Positions 1 through 12,074 of a stretch of 64,000 nt of DNA are shown one piece after another (the stretch's first letter is position 1; the number at the start of each line of letters is the position of its first letter). The notes under the pieces were generated by a model, which searched no databases, was not told where the DNA came from, and was given only the letters and a program-made list of their open reading frames with translations. The position numbers and the translations under genes were made by a program. The DNA is from Noviherbaspirillum galbum. GTDB taxonomy: Bacteria; Pseudomonadota; Gammaproteobacteria; Burkholderiales; Burkholderiaceae_D. The DNA lies in the NCBI RefSeq assembly GCF_010974945.1, contig NZ_JAAIVB010000021.1:62001-126000 (forward strand). Reading direction: 5' to 3'.

Positions 1-61
1 CTGCATCGGAAACTCATCGACCACCCGGGCCGCGCCGGTGAAAGTCATGCAACTCATGTAA
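1..61 (+). CDS. 3' tail of an upstream gene (partial)
   Basis: One forward frame stays open from the window edge and stops with TAA at 59-61, twelve bases before the nirD start. The tight spacing suggests cotranscription with nirD. By position nirB (large subunit of NADH-dependent nitrite reductase) would be expected, but the visible tail ending VKVMQLM is too short to recognise and does not clearly resemble a NirB C-terminus. Confidence 0.3.
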   Translation, partial: CIGNSSTTRAAPVKVMQLM

Positions 62-73
62 AGGAAGCCACAC

Positions 74-445
74 ATGTCGCAACAGTGGAAAGCCGTCTGC
101 AACGTCGCAGACATCCCCGTGCTCGGCGCGCGGGTCGTCAAGCGGGCGCAGAAGCCTGACGTGGCGATTTTCCGTAACGGCGAAGACAAGATATTCGCGC
201 TCCTCGACCGCTGCCCGCACAAGGGCGGACCACTGTCCCAAGGCATCGTATTCGGCGAAAAGGTCGCCTGTCCGCTGCATAACTGGAACATCCAGCTCGA
301 TTCCGGCTGCGCCACCGCGCCCGACGAAGGCTGCACCCAGACCTTCAGCGTCAGGGTGGACGACGGCCAGGTTTTCCTCGATGTCAACGAACTCGATGCG
401 CTGCCCGGCGTGAACCCGGCAACGACGGAAACAGAGGCGGCATGA
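74..445 (+). CDS. nirD: Nitrite reductase small subunit NirD (Rieske type)
   Basis: Small subunit of cytoplasmic NAD(P)H-dependent assimilatory nitrite reductase, which reduces nitrite to ammonium with the siroheme/FAD subunit NirB. The 123-residue protein is of normal length for the family. It shows a complete Rieske [2Fe-2S] ligand set, C47-P-H49 and C66-P-L-H69. Some NirD proteins have lost these residues, so this one should bind a cluster. The start has a purine-rich AAAGGA site about 10 bases upstream. Its stop overlaps the start of the nitrate reductase gene (ATGA), so the two are probably translationally coupled. The next genes supply nitrate reduction and siroheme synthesis, which fits the assignment. 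Confidence 0.9.
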   Translation: MSQQWKAVCNVADIPVLGARVVKRAQKPDVAIFRNGEDKIFALLDRCPHKGGPLSQGIVFGEKVACPLHNWNIQLDSGCATAPDEGCTQTFSVRVDDGQVFLDVNELDALPGVNPATTETEAA

Positions 446-3225
446 ATGGTTTGCGTGAATCCAAGGCCACCTGTTGTTATTGCGGAGTAGGTTGCGGCGT
501 CATCGTCGAAACCGACGGCCAGCGCGTCACCGGCGTGCGCGGCGATCCGGACCACCCCGCCAACTTCGGCCGGCTTTGCACCAAGGGCAGCACCCTCCAC
601 CTGAGCGCCGATCCGCTCCTGCAGCAGCAGGCGCGCGCCCTGCATCCCGAGATGCGCCTCCATCGCGGCGAACCCCGCGGACGCGCGAGCTGGGAAGAAA
701 CGAGCGGCCATCTGGCGGCGCGGATCACCGACACCGTGCGCAGGCACGGACCGGACAGCATCGGCTTCTACATCTCCGGGCAGCTCCTGACCGAAGACTA
801 TTACGTCTTCAACAAGCTGGCCAAGGGCCTGCTGGGCACCAACAACATCGACACCAATTCCCGGCTGTGCATGTCGAGCGCGGTCGCCGGCTACAAGCAG
901 ACCCTGGGCGCCGATGCGCCGCCAGCCTGCTATGAAGACATCGACCATGCCTCGCTGATCTTCATTGCCGGGTCGAACACCGCCTACGCCCATCCCATCC
1001 TGTATCGCCGGATCGAGGCGGCGCGCAAGCGCAATCCCGCCCTGAAGATGATCGTTGCCGATCCGCGGCGCACCGACACCGCGCGCGATGCCGACCTGCA
1101 CCTGGCCATCCTGCCGGGCACCGACGTGGCGCTCTTCAACGGCATGCTGCACCTCTGCCTGTGGGAAGACCTGATCGACCAGGCCTACATCGATGCGCAT
1201 ACCGAGGGCTTCGCCGACCTGAAGCGCACGGTGCGCGACTACACGCCGAAATTCGTCGCCGATACCTGCGGCATCAGCGAAGACGACCTGGTCAAGGCCG
1301 CGCGCTGGTTCGGCGAGGCGCCTGCGGCGCTGTCGTTGTATTGCCAGGGCCTGAATCAGTCCAGTTCGGGCACGGCGAAGAATGCCGCGCTGATCAACCT
1401 GCACCTTGCCACCGGCCAGATCGGCAAGCCGGGCGCCGGGCCATTCTCGCTGACCGGGCAGCCGAACGCCATGGGCGGCCGCGAAGTCGGCGGATTGGCC
1501 AATCTTCTGTCCGGCCATCGCGACATGGCCAATCCCGGCCATCGCGCCGAGGTGGCGAAGCTGTGGGGCGTGGATGACGTGCCGGCCACCCCGGGCAAGA
1601 CCGCGGTCGAAATGTTCGAGGCGGTGCGCAAGGGCGAGATCAAGATCCTCTGGATCGCCTGTACCAATCCTGCCCAATCCCTGCCAGACCAGAAGCTGGT
1701 GCAGGAAGCCTTGCAGAAGGCCGAGCTCGTCATCCTGCAGGAAGCCTACCGCACCACCGCGACGGCGCAATTCGCCGACGTGCTGCTGCCGGCCACGACC
1801 TGGGCCGAGAAGGAAGGCACGGTGACCAATTCCGAGCGGCGCATCACGCGCTTCAAGCCGGTGCTGCCACGGCCCGGCGAAACGCGGCACGATTGGGAAA
1901 TCGCAGTCGACGTTGCGCGCCGCATCGAAGCTTTGCTTGGCCGGACCGGCACGCTGTTTCCCTACGCGGACGTCGAGCAGATCTGGAACGAACACCGCGA
2001 GAGCACGCGCGGCCGCGACCTCGACATCACCGGCCTGAGCTACCGCATCCTGGAAGAGCAGGGGCCGCAGCAGTGGCCCTTCCCCGAGGGCGCGACCGCC
2101 GGCCGGGCGCGCCTCTACGAGGACGGCGTCTTCCCCACGGCCAGCGGCAGGGCGAAGTTCGTGAACACGGTTTACCAGCCGGTGGCCGAGCCGGCCGATG
2201 CGCGCTATCCGTTCCGCCTCACCACCGGCCGCCTGCGCGACCAGTGGCACGGCATGAGCCGGACAGGCACCGTCGCCCAGCTGTTCTCGCATGCCGCCGA
2301 GCCGGCGGTGGTGATGGCCAGGCTCGACATGGACCGGCGCCTCATCCGGGACGGCGACCTGGTCCACGTGACCAGCCGCCGCGGTTCGCAGATCCTGCCT
2401 GCCATCGCGGGCGACGACATGCGCGCCGGGCAGGCCTTCGTTGCCATGCATTGGGGTGAGGAATACGTGTCGGGGCGCGGCGGCCATGGCGTCAATGCAC
2501 TCACCACCTCCGCATTCTGCCCGAGCTCCAAGCAGCCCGAACTGAAGCACGCGGCAGTGAAGATCTTGAAGGCGGAACTGCCTTGGCGCTTCCTGGCGTT
2601 CGGCTGGGCCGCGCGCGACGAGGCGCTCAAGGTGCAGGCCGCCCTGCGGCCCTACATGCGCCATTTCGCCTATGGATCCTGCACCCTGTTCGGCAGGGAA
2701 AAGGTCGGCGTGCTGTTCCGCGCCGCCGATGATTATCCGGCGTCTCCCGAACTCCTGCGCGAGATCGAAACCCTGTTCCGGCTCGAAGGCGCGGACAGCG
2801 CCGGCGTGTTGCGCTACGACGATGCGCGGCGCGGCAATGCCCGCCACATCCGCGTCGAGGACGGCAGGCTCGCGGCCGTGTCCCTGGCCGGCGATACCTC
2901 GGCCGAGCACTGGCTCAAGGATTACCTGCAGGCCGAACAGCCGGTCGCCGCCCTGGGCCGCCTGCTGCTCGTGCCGTCGTCCAAGGCGCCGCAAGGATTC
3001 AAGCCGCGCGGACGCATCGTGTGCAACTGCTTCAACGTTGCCGAAACGCAGCTGTTCGATGCCCTCGACGGCAACGACTGGGCCAAGTGCAGCGAACCGG
3101 GCCAGGTCCTGGCCTCCTTGCAGCAGCAGCTCAAGTGCGGGTCGAATTGCGGTTCCTGCGTGCCGGAAATCAAGAAGATCATCGTCGAGCGCAGTCCTGC
3201 CGAGAAGGCTGCGAAGGCCGCCTGA
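442..3225 (+). CDS. nasA: Assimilatory nitrate reductase catalytic subunit (NasA/NarB type) with C-terminal BFD-like domain
   Basis: Molybdopterin oxidoreductase of 927 residues that reduces nitrate to nitrite in the cytoplasm. The N-terminal [4Fe-4S] motif is C11-x2-C14-x3-C18-x27-C46, followed by the long Mo-bis-MGD body, with segments such as NSRLCMSSAV, GQPNAMGGREVGG and a molybdopterin dinucleotide-binding domain around residues 590-710. The last 70 residues form a bacterioferritin-associated-ferredoxin-like [2Fe-2S] domain with C861-x-C863 and C903-x2-C906, as in many proteobacterial assimilatory enzymes; it probably receives electrons. The start codon overlaps the nirD stop by four bases. 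After it comes a 90-base gap that includes a run of GGCGAGAGG-like repeats. Confidence 0.93.
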   Translation: MNGLRESKATCCYCGVGCGVIVETDGQRVTGVRGDPDHPANFGRLCTKGSTLHLSADPLLQQQARALHPEMRLHRGEPRGRASWEETSGHLAARITDTVRRHGPDSIGFYISGQLLTEDYYVFNKLAKGLLGTNNIDTNSRLCMSSAVAGYKQTLGADAPPACYEDIDHASLIFIAGSNTAYAHPILYRRIEAARKRNPALKMIVADPRRTDTARDADLHLAILPGTDVALFNGMLHLCLWEDLIDQAYIDAHTEGFADLKRTVRDYTPKFVADTCGISEDDLVKAARWFGEAPAALSLYCQGLNQSSSGTAKNAALINLHLATGQIGKPGAGPFSLTGQPNAMGGREVGGLANLLSGHRDMANPGHRAEVAKLWGVDDVPATPGKTAVEMFEAVRKGEIKILWIACTNPAQSLPDQKLVQEALQKAELVILQEAYRTTATAQFADVLLPATTWAEKEGTVTNSERRITRFKPVLPRPGETRHDWEIAVDVARRIEALLGRTGTLFPYADVEQIWNEHRESTRGRDLDITGLSYRILEEQGPQQWPFPEGATAGRARLYEDGVFPTASGRAKFVNTVYQPVAEPADARYPFRLTTGRLRDQWHGMSRTGTVAQLFSHAAEPAVVMARLDMDRRLIRDGDLVHVTSRRGSQILPAIAGDDMRAGQAFVAMHWGEEYVSGRGGHGVNALTTSAFCPSSKQPELKHAAVKILKAELPWRFLAFGWAARDEALKVQAALRPYMRHFAYGSCTLFGREKVGVLFRAADDYPASPELLREIETLFRLEGADSAGVLRYDDARRGNARHIRVEDGRLAAVSLAGDTSAEHWLKDYLQAEQPVAALGRLLLVPSSKAPQGFKPRGRIVCNCFNVAETQLFDALDGNDWAKCSEPGQVLASLQQQLKCGSNCGSCVPEIKKIIVERSPAEKAAKAA

Positions 3226-3314
3226 AAGCCGGCAAGATGAGGCGAGGGGATCAGGCGAGAGGTTCAAGGCGAGAGGATTTCCTCTTCGCGCCCTAATCGG
3301 TGTACCCTCTCGCC

Positions 3315-4322
3315 ATGAATGCAGAACGACTCGAAGCGTTTCCCGCGGCACGCTTCATCAAGGAAATCGGCCGGGGCAGGAAAGGGGCGCGCAGCATGTC
3401 GCGCGACGATGCGCGCCAACTGTATGCGGCGATGCTCGAAGGGCGCGTCTCCGACCTCGAGATGGGCGCGATCGTGCTCGCCATGCGCATCAAGGGCGAG
3501 TCGGTGGAAGAGATCGCCGGCTTCCTCGATGCCGCCGAAGCCGCCATCGACAAGCTGACTTCGCCGCCCGGTCCCTATGCGCCGGTCATCATCCCGAGCT
3601 ACAACGGTTCGCGCAACGTTCCCAACCTGACGCCATTGCTGGCATCCTTGCTGGCCCGCGAAGGCGTGCCGGTGCTCATCCACGGCGTGTCAGCCGATCC
3701 GGGGCGGGTGACCACCGCGGAAATCCTGCAATGCATGGGAATCGGCCCGGCGACCGGTCACGACCAGGCGCATGGCGGCTTTGCGCGTCGTGCGCCGGTC
3801 TTCATGCCGATCGAGGTCCTTGCGCCGCGCCTGGCCGGACTGCTCGCGCTGCGCCGCGTGCTGGGCGTGCGCAACTCGACGCACACGCTGGTGAAGATGC
3901 TGCAGCCCTTCGACGGACCGGCGCTCCGGCTGACCTCGTACACGCATCCGGAATACCTCGAGATGCTGACTGCCTATTTCACGACCGCCGCGCCGGCGGA
4001 ACGCGGCGATGCCTTCCTGATGCGAGGCACCGAGGGCGAGACCGTGGCCAATGCCAAGCGCGCGCAGCAGATCGAATGGTTTCATGCCGGAACGCGCACC
4101 GTGCTGGTGCAGAAGCAGGATCCGGTCGACGACTTGCCGCCATTGCCGCCCCAATCCGATGCATCCACGACCGCGCTCTGGATCCAATCCGCCCTCGAGG
4201 GCCGCGAACCGGTGCCTGCGCCCATCGCCGCGCAGGTGGAACACTGCTTGCATATATCGAAGCAACTCAGGCAAACGCAGGTGTTCCATGACGATTCACG
4301 ACACACAGGGCAGGCACGGTAA
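3315..4322 (+). CDS. ybiB: YbiB/TrpD2-like DNA-binding protein of the glycosyltransferase-3 fold
   Basis: About 335 residues with the overall fold of anthranilate phosphoribosyltransferase (TrpD/NP family): an N-terminal helical domain (RDDARQLYAAMLEGRVSDLE) and a large alpha/beta domain. YbiB/TrpD2 proteins lack the TrpD substrate residues and bind nucleic acid instead; this is family knowledge. Here the usual PRPP-binding segment is replaced by GVSADPGRVTTAEIL. The reading frame extends upstream, but the ATG at 3315 fits the family N-terminus. The 3' end overlaps cobA by 35 bases. Its place between nitrate reductase and the siroheme methyltransferase recurs in betaproteobacteria, so it is probably cotranscribed with them. 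Its precise cellular role is unknown. Confidence 0.8.
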   Translation: MNAERLEAFPAARFIKEIGRGRKGARSMSRDDARQLYAAMLEGRVSDLEMGAIVLAMRIKGESVEEIAGFLDAAEAAIDKLTSPPGPYAPVIIPSYNGSRNVPNLTPLLASLLAREGVPVLIHGVSADPGRVTTAEILQCMGIGPATGHDQAHGGFARRAPVFMPIEVLAPRLAGLLALRRVLGVRNSTHTLVKMLQPFDGPALRLTSYTHPEYLEMLTAYFTTAAPAERGDAFLMRGTEGETVANAKRAQQIEWFHAGTRTVLVQKQDPVDDLPPLPPQSDASTTALWIQSALEGREPVPAPIAAQVEHCLHISKQLRQTQVFHDDSRHTGQAR

Positions 4323-5082
4323 GGTCACGCTGGTTGGCGCCGGGCCAGGAGACCCCGATCTTCTCACCGTCAAGGCGGTCAAGGCCATCGCGCAGGCTGA
4401 CGTGCTGCTCGTGGACGACCTTGTCAATCCGGACATCCTCCAGCATGCCTCTCCCCAGGCGCGCACCATCCACGTGGGCAAGCGCGGCGGCTGCCAGTCG
4501 ACGCCCCAGGAGTTTATCGAACGGCTGATGATCGCCGAGGCGCGCGCGGGCCATCGTGTAGTCAGGCTGAAGGGCGGCGATCCGTTCATCTTCGGACGCG
4601 GCGGCGAAGAACGCCAGCACCTGCGCGCGGAAGGGATCGACGTCGATGTGGTCAACGGCATCAGCAGCGGCCTTGCCGCTCCGACCGCCATCGGCGTGCC
4701 CCTGACGCATCGCGCCTGGAGCCAGGGCGCGGTCTTCGTCACCGGACACGGCAAGACGCCTGATGCCAATCCCGATTGGGCCACCCTCGCCACGCTGGGC
4801 ATGACGCTGGTGATCTACATGGGTATCGCGCGCTGCGACGACATCCAGTCCGCGCTGCTGGCCGGCGGCATGCGGGCCGACATGCCGGTCGCGGTCGTGC
4901 GCTCGGCAACGACGGGCTCTCAGGCACAACTGCTGACGACCCTGCAGCACATGGCGCGGCACATTGCCGAGGCCGGTCTCGGCAGCCCAAGCATCATCGT
5001 GATCGGCGACGTGGTGCGCTGCGCCGACGCCGCCATCCTGGCCGATGACGAACCGATTCCGGAGGCCTGCGCCGCCGGATGA
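4288..5082 (+). CDS. cobA: Uroporphyrinogen-III C-methyltransferase
   Basis: SAM-dependent enzyme converting uroporphyrinogen III to precorrin-2, the first committed step to siroheme, the prosthetic group of nitrite reductase. The 264-residue protein is a single-domain SUMT: the N-terminal glycine-rich motif VGAGPGDPDLLT at residues 16-27, the conserved VRLKGGDPFIFGRGGEE, then GISSGLAAPTAIGVPLTHR and a MGIAR segment. No CysG-type dehydrogenase/ferrochelatase domain is fused, so those steps must be encoded elsewhere. The ATG at 4288 lies inside the end of ybiB (35-base overlap). A strong intrinsic terminator follows 42 bases after the stop, so this is the last gene of the nitrate operon. Confidence 0.93.
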   Translation: MTIHDTQGRHGKVTLVGAGPGDPDLLTVKAVKAIAQADVLLVDDLVNPDILQHASPQARTIHVGKRGGCQSTPQEFIERLMIAEARAGHRVVRLKGGDPFIFGRGGEERQHLRAEGIDVDVVNGISSGLAAPTAIGVPLTHRAWSQGAVFVTGHGKTPDANPDWATLATLGMTLVIYMGIARCDDIQSALLAGGMRADMPVAVVRSATTGSQAQLLTTLQHMARHIAEAGLGSPSIIVIGDVVRCADAAILADDEPIPEACAAG

Positions 5083-5123
5083 ACGCCGCAGCAATTTTTT
5101 GATGTGAACCCAGGGAAGCTTTG

Positions 5124-5149
5124 GGGCCGTCGCCGACGGCCCTTTTTTT
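5124..5149 (+). terminator. Intrinsic terminator after cobA
   Basis: The arms GGGCCGTCG (5124-5132) and CGACGGCCC (5134-5142) are perfect reverse complements around a one-base centre, so in RNA a 7-8 bp GC-rich stem with a tiny loop, followed by seven Ts. It closes the nitrate assimilation operon. Confidence 0.85.
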
Positions 5150-5240
5150 CGTCCGCGGGCCAGCGTTGGGCTTCGCCGCGCCGGGAAGGCCAGCCGCGCC
5201 TGGCATACAATCACGGCTTCCCTCAATCTTTCCTTTCCAG

Positions 5241-6434
5241 ATGAATCACTTTGACGTCGCCGTGATCGGCGCCGGCGCGGCCGGCATGATGTGCGGCGCG
5301 GTCGCCGGCCAGCGTGGCCGCTCCGTGGTCATGATCGACCATGCGACTCGGCTCGCGGAAAAGATCCGCATTTCCGGCGGTGGCCGATGCAATTTCACCA
5401 ACCTGCATGCCGGCCCGCAACACTTCGTATCTGAAAACCCGCACTTCTGCCGCAGCGCGCTTGCCAGGTACACGCCGCAGGACTTCCTCGGCCTCGTGAA
5501 GCGGCATCGCATCTCCTATCACGAGAAGCACAAGGGCCAGCTGTTCTGCGACCGCTCGGCCGAAGACATCATCGACATGCTCAAGGCGGAGTGCGGTCTT
5601 GGCAACGTGGCATGGCGCACGCCGTGCAAGGTGGAAGCCGTCGGCAAGGACGGCGAGCGGTTCCGTCTCGACACCAGCGAGGGCATCATTACCGCCAGCA
5701 ATGTCGTCATTGCCAGCGGCGGCCTGTCGATTCCCAAGATCGGCGCGACCGACTTCGCCTTTCGCATCGCGAAGCAGTTCGGGCTGAAACTCGTCGAGCC
5801 ACGCCCCGGCCTCGTTCCCCTGACCTTCGATGGCGCGGCCTGGGAGCCGTTCGCGCCGCTGTCCGGCATCGCGCTGGAAGTCGACATCGAGACCGGGCAG
5901 AAGAAGTCGCGCATGCAGTTCCGCGAAGATCTGCTGTTCACGCACCGCGGCTTGTCCGGGCCGGCCGTCCTGCAGATCTCGAGCTTCTGGCAGCCCGGGA
6001 CGCCGCTCAGCGTGAACCTCGCGCCCGGCGAGGATGTGGGCGAAACCCTCATACAAGGTAAGGGCAGCTTGAAGAAAAACCTGGGCAACCTGCTGGCGCA
6101 ATGGCTGCCGTCGCGACTGGCCGAAGGCCTGCTGCAGGCGAACGATCTGCAGGCGGGGGCAAGGATCGCCGACATGCCCGACAAGCAGCTGCGCCGGCTC
6201 GGCGATGCCATCAATCGCTGGAGCCTTGTGCCGAACGGGTCGGAAGGCTACCGGAAGGCCGAAGTCACTTGCGGCGGGATCGATACGCGGGAGCTGTCGC
6301 AGCAAAGCTTGATGGCAAGCAAGGTCCCGGGCCTGCATTTCATCGGCGAGGCCGTCGATGTCACCGGCTGGCTGGGCGGCTACAATTTCCAATGGGCGTG
6401 GGCCTCGGGCGTGGCCGCCGGCTTGGCGGTGTAG
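5241..6434 (+). CDS. HI0933/YhiN-family FAD-dependent oxidoreductase
   Basis: Flavoprotein of 397 residues. The N-terminus has the Rossmann FAD motif [12 protein letters not shown] (residues 8-19). It is followed by the family hallmark [14 protein letters not shown] and a C-terminal FAD-contact segment [22 protein letters not shown]. Length and motifs fit the HI0933/YhiN (BaiN-related) group, whose physiological substrate is mostly undefined. The ATG at 5241 places the FAD motif at the usual distance from the N-terminus; the longer open frame upstream overlaps the terminator and promoter region and is not expected to be translated. It is a single-gene unit between the nitrate operon and rpsU. 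Confidence 0.85.
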   Translation: MNHFDVAVIGAGAAGMMCGAVAGQRGRSVVMIDHATRLAEKIRISGGGRCNFTNLHAGPQHFVSENPHFCRSALARYTPQDFLGLVKRHRISYHEKHKGQLFCDRSAEDIIDMLKAECGLGNVAWRTPCKVEAVGKDGERFRLDTSEGIITASNVVIASGGLSIPKIGATDFAFRIAKQFGLKLVEPRPGLVPLTFDGAAWEPFAPLSGIALEVDIETGQKKSRMQFREDLLFTHRGLSGPAVLQISSFWQPGTPLSVNLAPGEDVGETLIQGKGSLKKNLGNLLAQWLPSRLAEGLLQANDLQAGARIADMPDKQLRRLGDAINRWSLVPNGSEGYRKAEVTCGGIDTRELSQQSLMASKVPGLHFIGEAVDVTGWLGGYNFQWAWASGVAAGLAV

Positions 6435-6467
6435 TAAGGCAATTCGGCGACATTGCGAAAAAGGGGT

Positions 6468-6495
6468 TTGCTTCGCTTGGGGTTGCTGCTACAAT
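6468..6495 (+). promoter_or_regulatory. Sigma-70 promoter for rpsU operon
   Basis: TTGCTT (6468-6473) and TACAAT (6490-6495) separated by 16 bp, about 40 bp before the rpsU start codon. This is a good housekeeping promoter match by inspection. Confidence 0.6.
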
Positions 6496-6535
6496 CGCGG
6501 TCTTTCCTTTTGAAACCCTACTTGGTTTAGCTTAC

Positions 6536-6748
6536 ATGACCACGATTCGCCTTAAAGAAAACGAGCCTTTCGAAGTTGCCATGCGTCGCTTCAAGCGCAC
6601 CATTGAAAAGACCGGTCTGTTGACCGAACTGCGTGCGCGTGAGTTCTACGAGAAGCCGACTGCAGAGCGCAAGCGCAAGCTCGCTGCTGCCGTGAAGCGC
6701 CACTACAAGCGCATCCGCAGCCAGCAACTGCCGAAAAAGCTGTACTGA
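6536..6748 (+). CDS. rpsU: 30S ribosomal protein S21
   Basis: The 70-residue basic protein has the standard S21 sequence: start [21 protein letters not shown], core [20 protein letters not shown] and a Lys/Arg-rich tail. S21 is a late-assembling 30S protein that supports initiation. It is the first gene of the classical macromolecular-synthesis operon and is followed by yqeY, dnaG and rpoD, linking translation, replication priming and transcription. A hairpin downstream probably attenuates readthrough into the later genes. Confidence 0.95.
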   Translation: MTTIRLKENEPFEVAMRRFKRTIEKTGLLTELRAREFYEKPTAERKRKLAAAVKRHYKRIRSQQLPKKLY

Positions 6749-6781
6749 TTCTTGGCGACCGCACTCCGCGTGCGGAAATTG

Positions 6782-6816
6782 AAACCCGCTCCGGAAGTAG
6801 CCGCAGCGGGTTTTGG
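6782..6816 (+). terminator. Intrinsic terminator/attenuator after rpsU
   Basis: AAACCCGCT (6782-6790) pairs with AGCGGGTTT (from 6805), followed by a T-rich stretch (TTGGCGTTTTT). In this operon type a partial terminator between rpsU and dnaG lets S21 be made in excess of primase and sigma factor. Confidence 0.65.
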
Positions 6817-6870
6817 CGTTTTTAGCCTGGCAAGCCATACTCCCCTGCATTCCCTCGGATTGGAGAAAAA

Positions 6871-7320
6871 ATGAGCCTCAAAGAGCAGATCACCGAAGAC
6901 ATGAAGGCCGCGATGCGCGCCAAAGACAGCGCGAAACTGGGCACCATCCGCCTGCTGACGGCGGCAATGAAGCAGAAGGAAGTCGACGAGCGGATCGAAC
7001 TCACCGATGCCCATGTCCTTGCCATCATCGACAAGATGATCAAGCAGCGCAAGGATTCCATCACGCAATTCGAGGCTGGCGGCCGCCAGGATCTTGCCGA
7101 CCAGGAAAAGGCCGAGCTCGCCGTCCTGTCCGGCTACATGCCAGCCGGCCTGTCCGACGCGGAAATCCAGGCCGAAGTCCAGGCCGCCATTGCTGCCGCC
7201 GGCGCAGCGGGCCCGCAAGACATGGGCAAGGTCATGGCGATCCTCAAGCCCAAGCTTGCCGGCCGTGCCGACATGACCGCGGTGTCCGGACTCGTCAAGG
7301 CGGCGCTGGCGAAAGGCTGA
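6871..7320 (+). CDS. yqeY: GatB/YqeY domain-containing protein
   Basis: Helical protein of 149 residues, entirely a YqeY/GatB-tail domain: MSLKEQITEDMKAAMRAKDS at the start, GTIRLLTAAMKQKEVD, then YMPAGLSDAEIQ and DMGKVMAILKPKLAGRADM near the end. The fold resembles the tRNA-binding tail of the amidotransferase subunit GatB, but stand-alone members lack a defined reaction. A GGAGAAAAA ribosome site precedes the ATG. The gene commonly sits between rpsU and dnaG in betaproteobacteria. Confidence 0.9.
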   Translation: MSLKEQITEDMKAAMRAKDSAKLGTIRLLTAAMKQKEVDERIELTDAHVLAIIDKMIKQRKDSITQFEAGGRQDLADQEKAELAVLSGYMPAGLSDAEIQAEVQAAIAAAGAAGPQDMGKVMAILKPKLAGRADMTAVSGLVKAALAKG

Positions 7321-7457
7321 AGGCAGGCTGGCCCGCGCCAGCATCCACTGGATGGACGGCCGGCGTTTAAAAACACGCTGCCGTCCCCACCTTCTGTACA
7401 CGGGGCAGTTGTCTGCGCCGTTGATTCAGCCAGCGACAGGGACAACCGTTCAACGCC

Positions 7458-9251
7458 GTGATTCCACAGACTTTCATCCAGGATCTGCTCAACCGTGTCG
7501 ACATCGTCGACGTGGTCGGCCGCTACGTCCAGCTGAAAAAGGGCGGCGCGAACTACATGGGCCTGTGCCCTTTCCACAACGAAAAATCTCCCAGCTTCAC
7601 CGTCAGTCCAACCAAGCAGTTCTACCACTGCTTCGGTTGCGGCGCGCATGGCACCGCCATCGGCTTCCTCATCGAGTATTCCGGCCTGAATTTCGTCGAG
7701 GCGGTCAAGGACCTCGCCCAGGGCGTGGGCATGGTCGTGCCGGACGACGACAGGCTGCCGCCCGCCCAGCGGGCCGAGGTCCAGGCAAAGAGCCTCGCGC
7801 TGTCCGAAGTGATGAGCAGGGCGGGCGAATTCTACAAGCAGGAACTGCGCACCGCGCCGCAAGCGATCGCCTATCTCAAGAAGCGCGGGCTCACGGGCGA
7901 GATCGCCGCGCGCTTCGGCATCGGCTATGCGCCATCCGGCTGGGATGGCTTGCGCAAGGTGTTCGATCGCTACGATGCATCCGAACTGGTCGAGGCCGGT
8001 CTCCTGATCGACCGCAGCGATGAGGAGGGCGGCAGTGGCAAGCGCTATGACCGCTTCCGCGACCGCATCATGTTTCCCATCCGGAACATCAAGGGGCAGA
8101 CCATTGGTTTCGGCGGCCGCGTGCTGGAGACCGGCGAACCGAAATATCTCAACTCGCCGGAAACTCCCCTGTTTCAAAAAGGTCAGGAATTGTACGGCTT
8201 GTTTGAGGCGCGTCAGGTCATCCGGGAGGCCGGCTACGTGCTCGTGACCGAAGGCTACATGGATGTGGTTGCCCTGGCCCAGCTTGGTTTCCCGCAGGCA
8301 GTTGCGACGCTCGGGACGGCGTGCACCCCGACCCACGTGCAAAAGCTGCTGCGCCAGACCGACCACGTGATCTTCAGCTTCGACGGCGATGCCGCCGGCC
8401 GCCGCGCCGCGCGCCGGGCGCTCGAGGCCTGCCTGCCGCACGCCGGCGACGACAAGACCTTGAAGTTTCTGTTTCTGCCGCCAGAGCATGATCCGGACAG
8501 CTACGTCCGCGAGTTCGGCGCGCAAGCATTCGAGCAGCAGGTGCGCGACGCCATGCCGTTGTCGCAGTTCCTGTTGCGGGAAGTGACCCAGGACAACGAC
8601 CTGGCGACCTCGGAAGGGCGGGCGAGAACCCAATTTGACGCCAAGCCGCTGTTGCAAGCCATGCCGCCCTCGGCGCTACGCCTGCAGATCGTGCGAAGCC
8701 TGGCGCAGGTGACACAGACCACCGCGTCCGAGATCGAGGCCCTTTTCGAGCTGTCGCAGCCGGTCGCGCGCGTTCGCGTTGCGCCGCCCAAGGCCAAGCG
8801 AACCGCGCCGATGGGCCTGGAGCGCCAGATGATCCGCCTGCTCGTGACCTATCCCCAGCTGGCGGCCATGCTGGACCACGAAGCCCTGTCCGCCGCGGAG
8901 CAGCTGGCCCCGGACAATGCGGAAATGCTGAAGCAGCTGGTCCAGGCCTGCGTCGCCCTTGGCGAGAATGCCAATTTCGCTGCCCTGGCCGAACAGCTTC
9001 GCACCCAAAACGCCGATTTTGACCCGCTGATCGCGGAAATTGCTGCGGAAAGCGACGCCGACCCCGAAGCTGCGCGCCTCGAACTTGCCGGCGCGGTCAG
9101 GCAGACTAAAATGCAAGTTGTCAAAGCGGAAATGGACCGCCTCGCCGCCGGCGGGCTTGCGACGGACGAGATGCGGCAGCGTTACCGGGAGTTAATGCAA
9201 AGGCAGGAGCAACTACGGCGTCAGGCGGAGGTCGAAACCCTACCGAAATGA
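7458..9251 (+). CDS. dnaG: DNA primase
   Basis: Synthesises RNA primers for replication with the DnaB helicase. The 597 residues contain the zinc-binding CHC2 motif C37-x2-H40 ... C58-x2-C61. The TOPRIM catalytic core has the glutamate in EGYMD (from residue 265) and the acidic pair in FDGDAAG (D309, D311). A C-terminal helicase-binding region follows. Translation begins at GTG (7458); the resulting start MIPQTFIQDLLNRVDIVDVV matches the family N-terminus. A 137-base gap separates it from yqeY, with no clear gene in it. Confidence 0.96.
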   Translation: MIPQTFIQDLLNRVDIVDVVGRYVQLKKGGANYMGLCPFHNEKSPSFTVSPTKQFYHCFGCGAHGTAIGFLIEYSGLNFVEAVKDLAQGVGMVVPDDDRLPPAQRAEVQAKSLALSEVMSRAGEFYKQELRTAPQAIAYLKKRGLTGEIAARFGIGYAPSGWDGLRKVFDRYDASELVEAGLLIDRSDEEGGSGKRYDRFRDRIMFPIRNIKGQTIGFGGRVLETGEPKYLNSPETPLFQKGQELYGLFEARQVIREAGYVLVTEGYMDVVALAQLGFPQAVATLGTACTPTHVQKLLRQTDHVIFSFDGDAAGRRAARRALEACLPHAGDDKTLKFLFLPPEHDPDSYVREFGAQAFEQQVRDAMPLSQFLLREVTQDNDLATSEGRARTQFDAKPLLQAMPPSALRLQIVRSLAQVTQTTASEIEALFELSQPVARVRVAPPKAKRTAPMGLERQMIRLLVTYPQLAAMLDHEALSAAEQLAPDNAEMLKQLVQACVALGENANFAALAEQLRTQNADFDPLIAEIAAESDADPEAARLELAGAVRQTKMQVVKAEMDRLAAGGLATDEMRQRYRELMQRQEQLRRQAEVETLPK

Positions 9252-9303
9252 CCTGAGGAGTGAGGGGTTTGCAACGGTTTGGCTGGAGAAATGTTGCTCT
9301 CTG

Positions 9304-9312
9304 TGGTAGAAT
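9304..9312 (+). promoter_or_regulatory. Candidate extended -10 promoter for rpoD
   Basis: TGG-TAGAAT forms an extended -10 (TGN before TAGAAT at 9307-9312) in the 284-base gap between dnaG and rpoD, with no well-spaced -35. It would give a leader of about 220 bases. Internal promoters for rpoD are normal in this operon. The rest of the gap shows no gene. Confidence 0.4.
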
Positions 9313-9535
9313 TTAAAGCTTTTGATTCAAGGTCTTAGCTTCACTGTCGGCGCGGCCGAACCGACCGGGAACCATGCGGAGGCATGTAAAAACTGGTTGC
9401 AGAACGGCGTCGGAACAGAGGTGAGGGCAGGGCTGAAAACATTGTCGCGCGGGCGAATGCCGGGCCGGAAAAGCACAAGGCTCCACAACGCGTACTTCAC
9501 TCGGCGCACGAGAGCATCCATTTGGTATTCGAACC

Positions 9536-12031
<2,496 letters not shown>

Positions 12032-12074
12032 TCGCTTTTCAGGCGAACTTGAGGACCACCATCGCGGCGATACT

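Noticed and set aside
1-61. Calling the upstream fragment nirB with confidence
   Set aside because: Only about 19 codons are visible and they do not match a NirB C-terminus I can recall; position alone is not enough.
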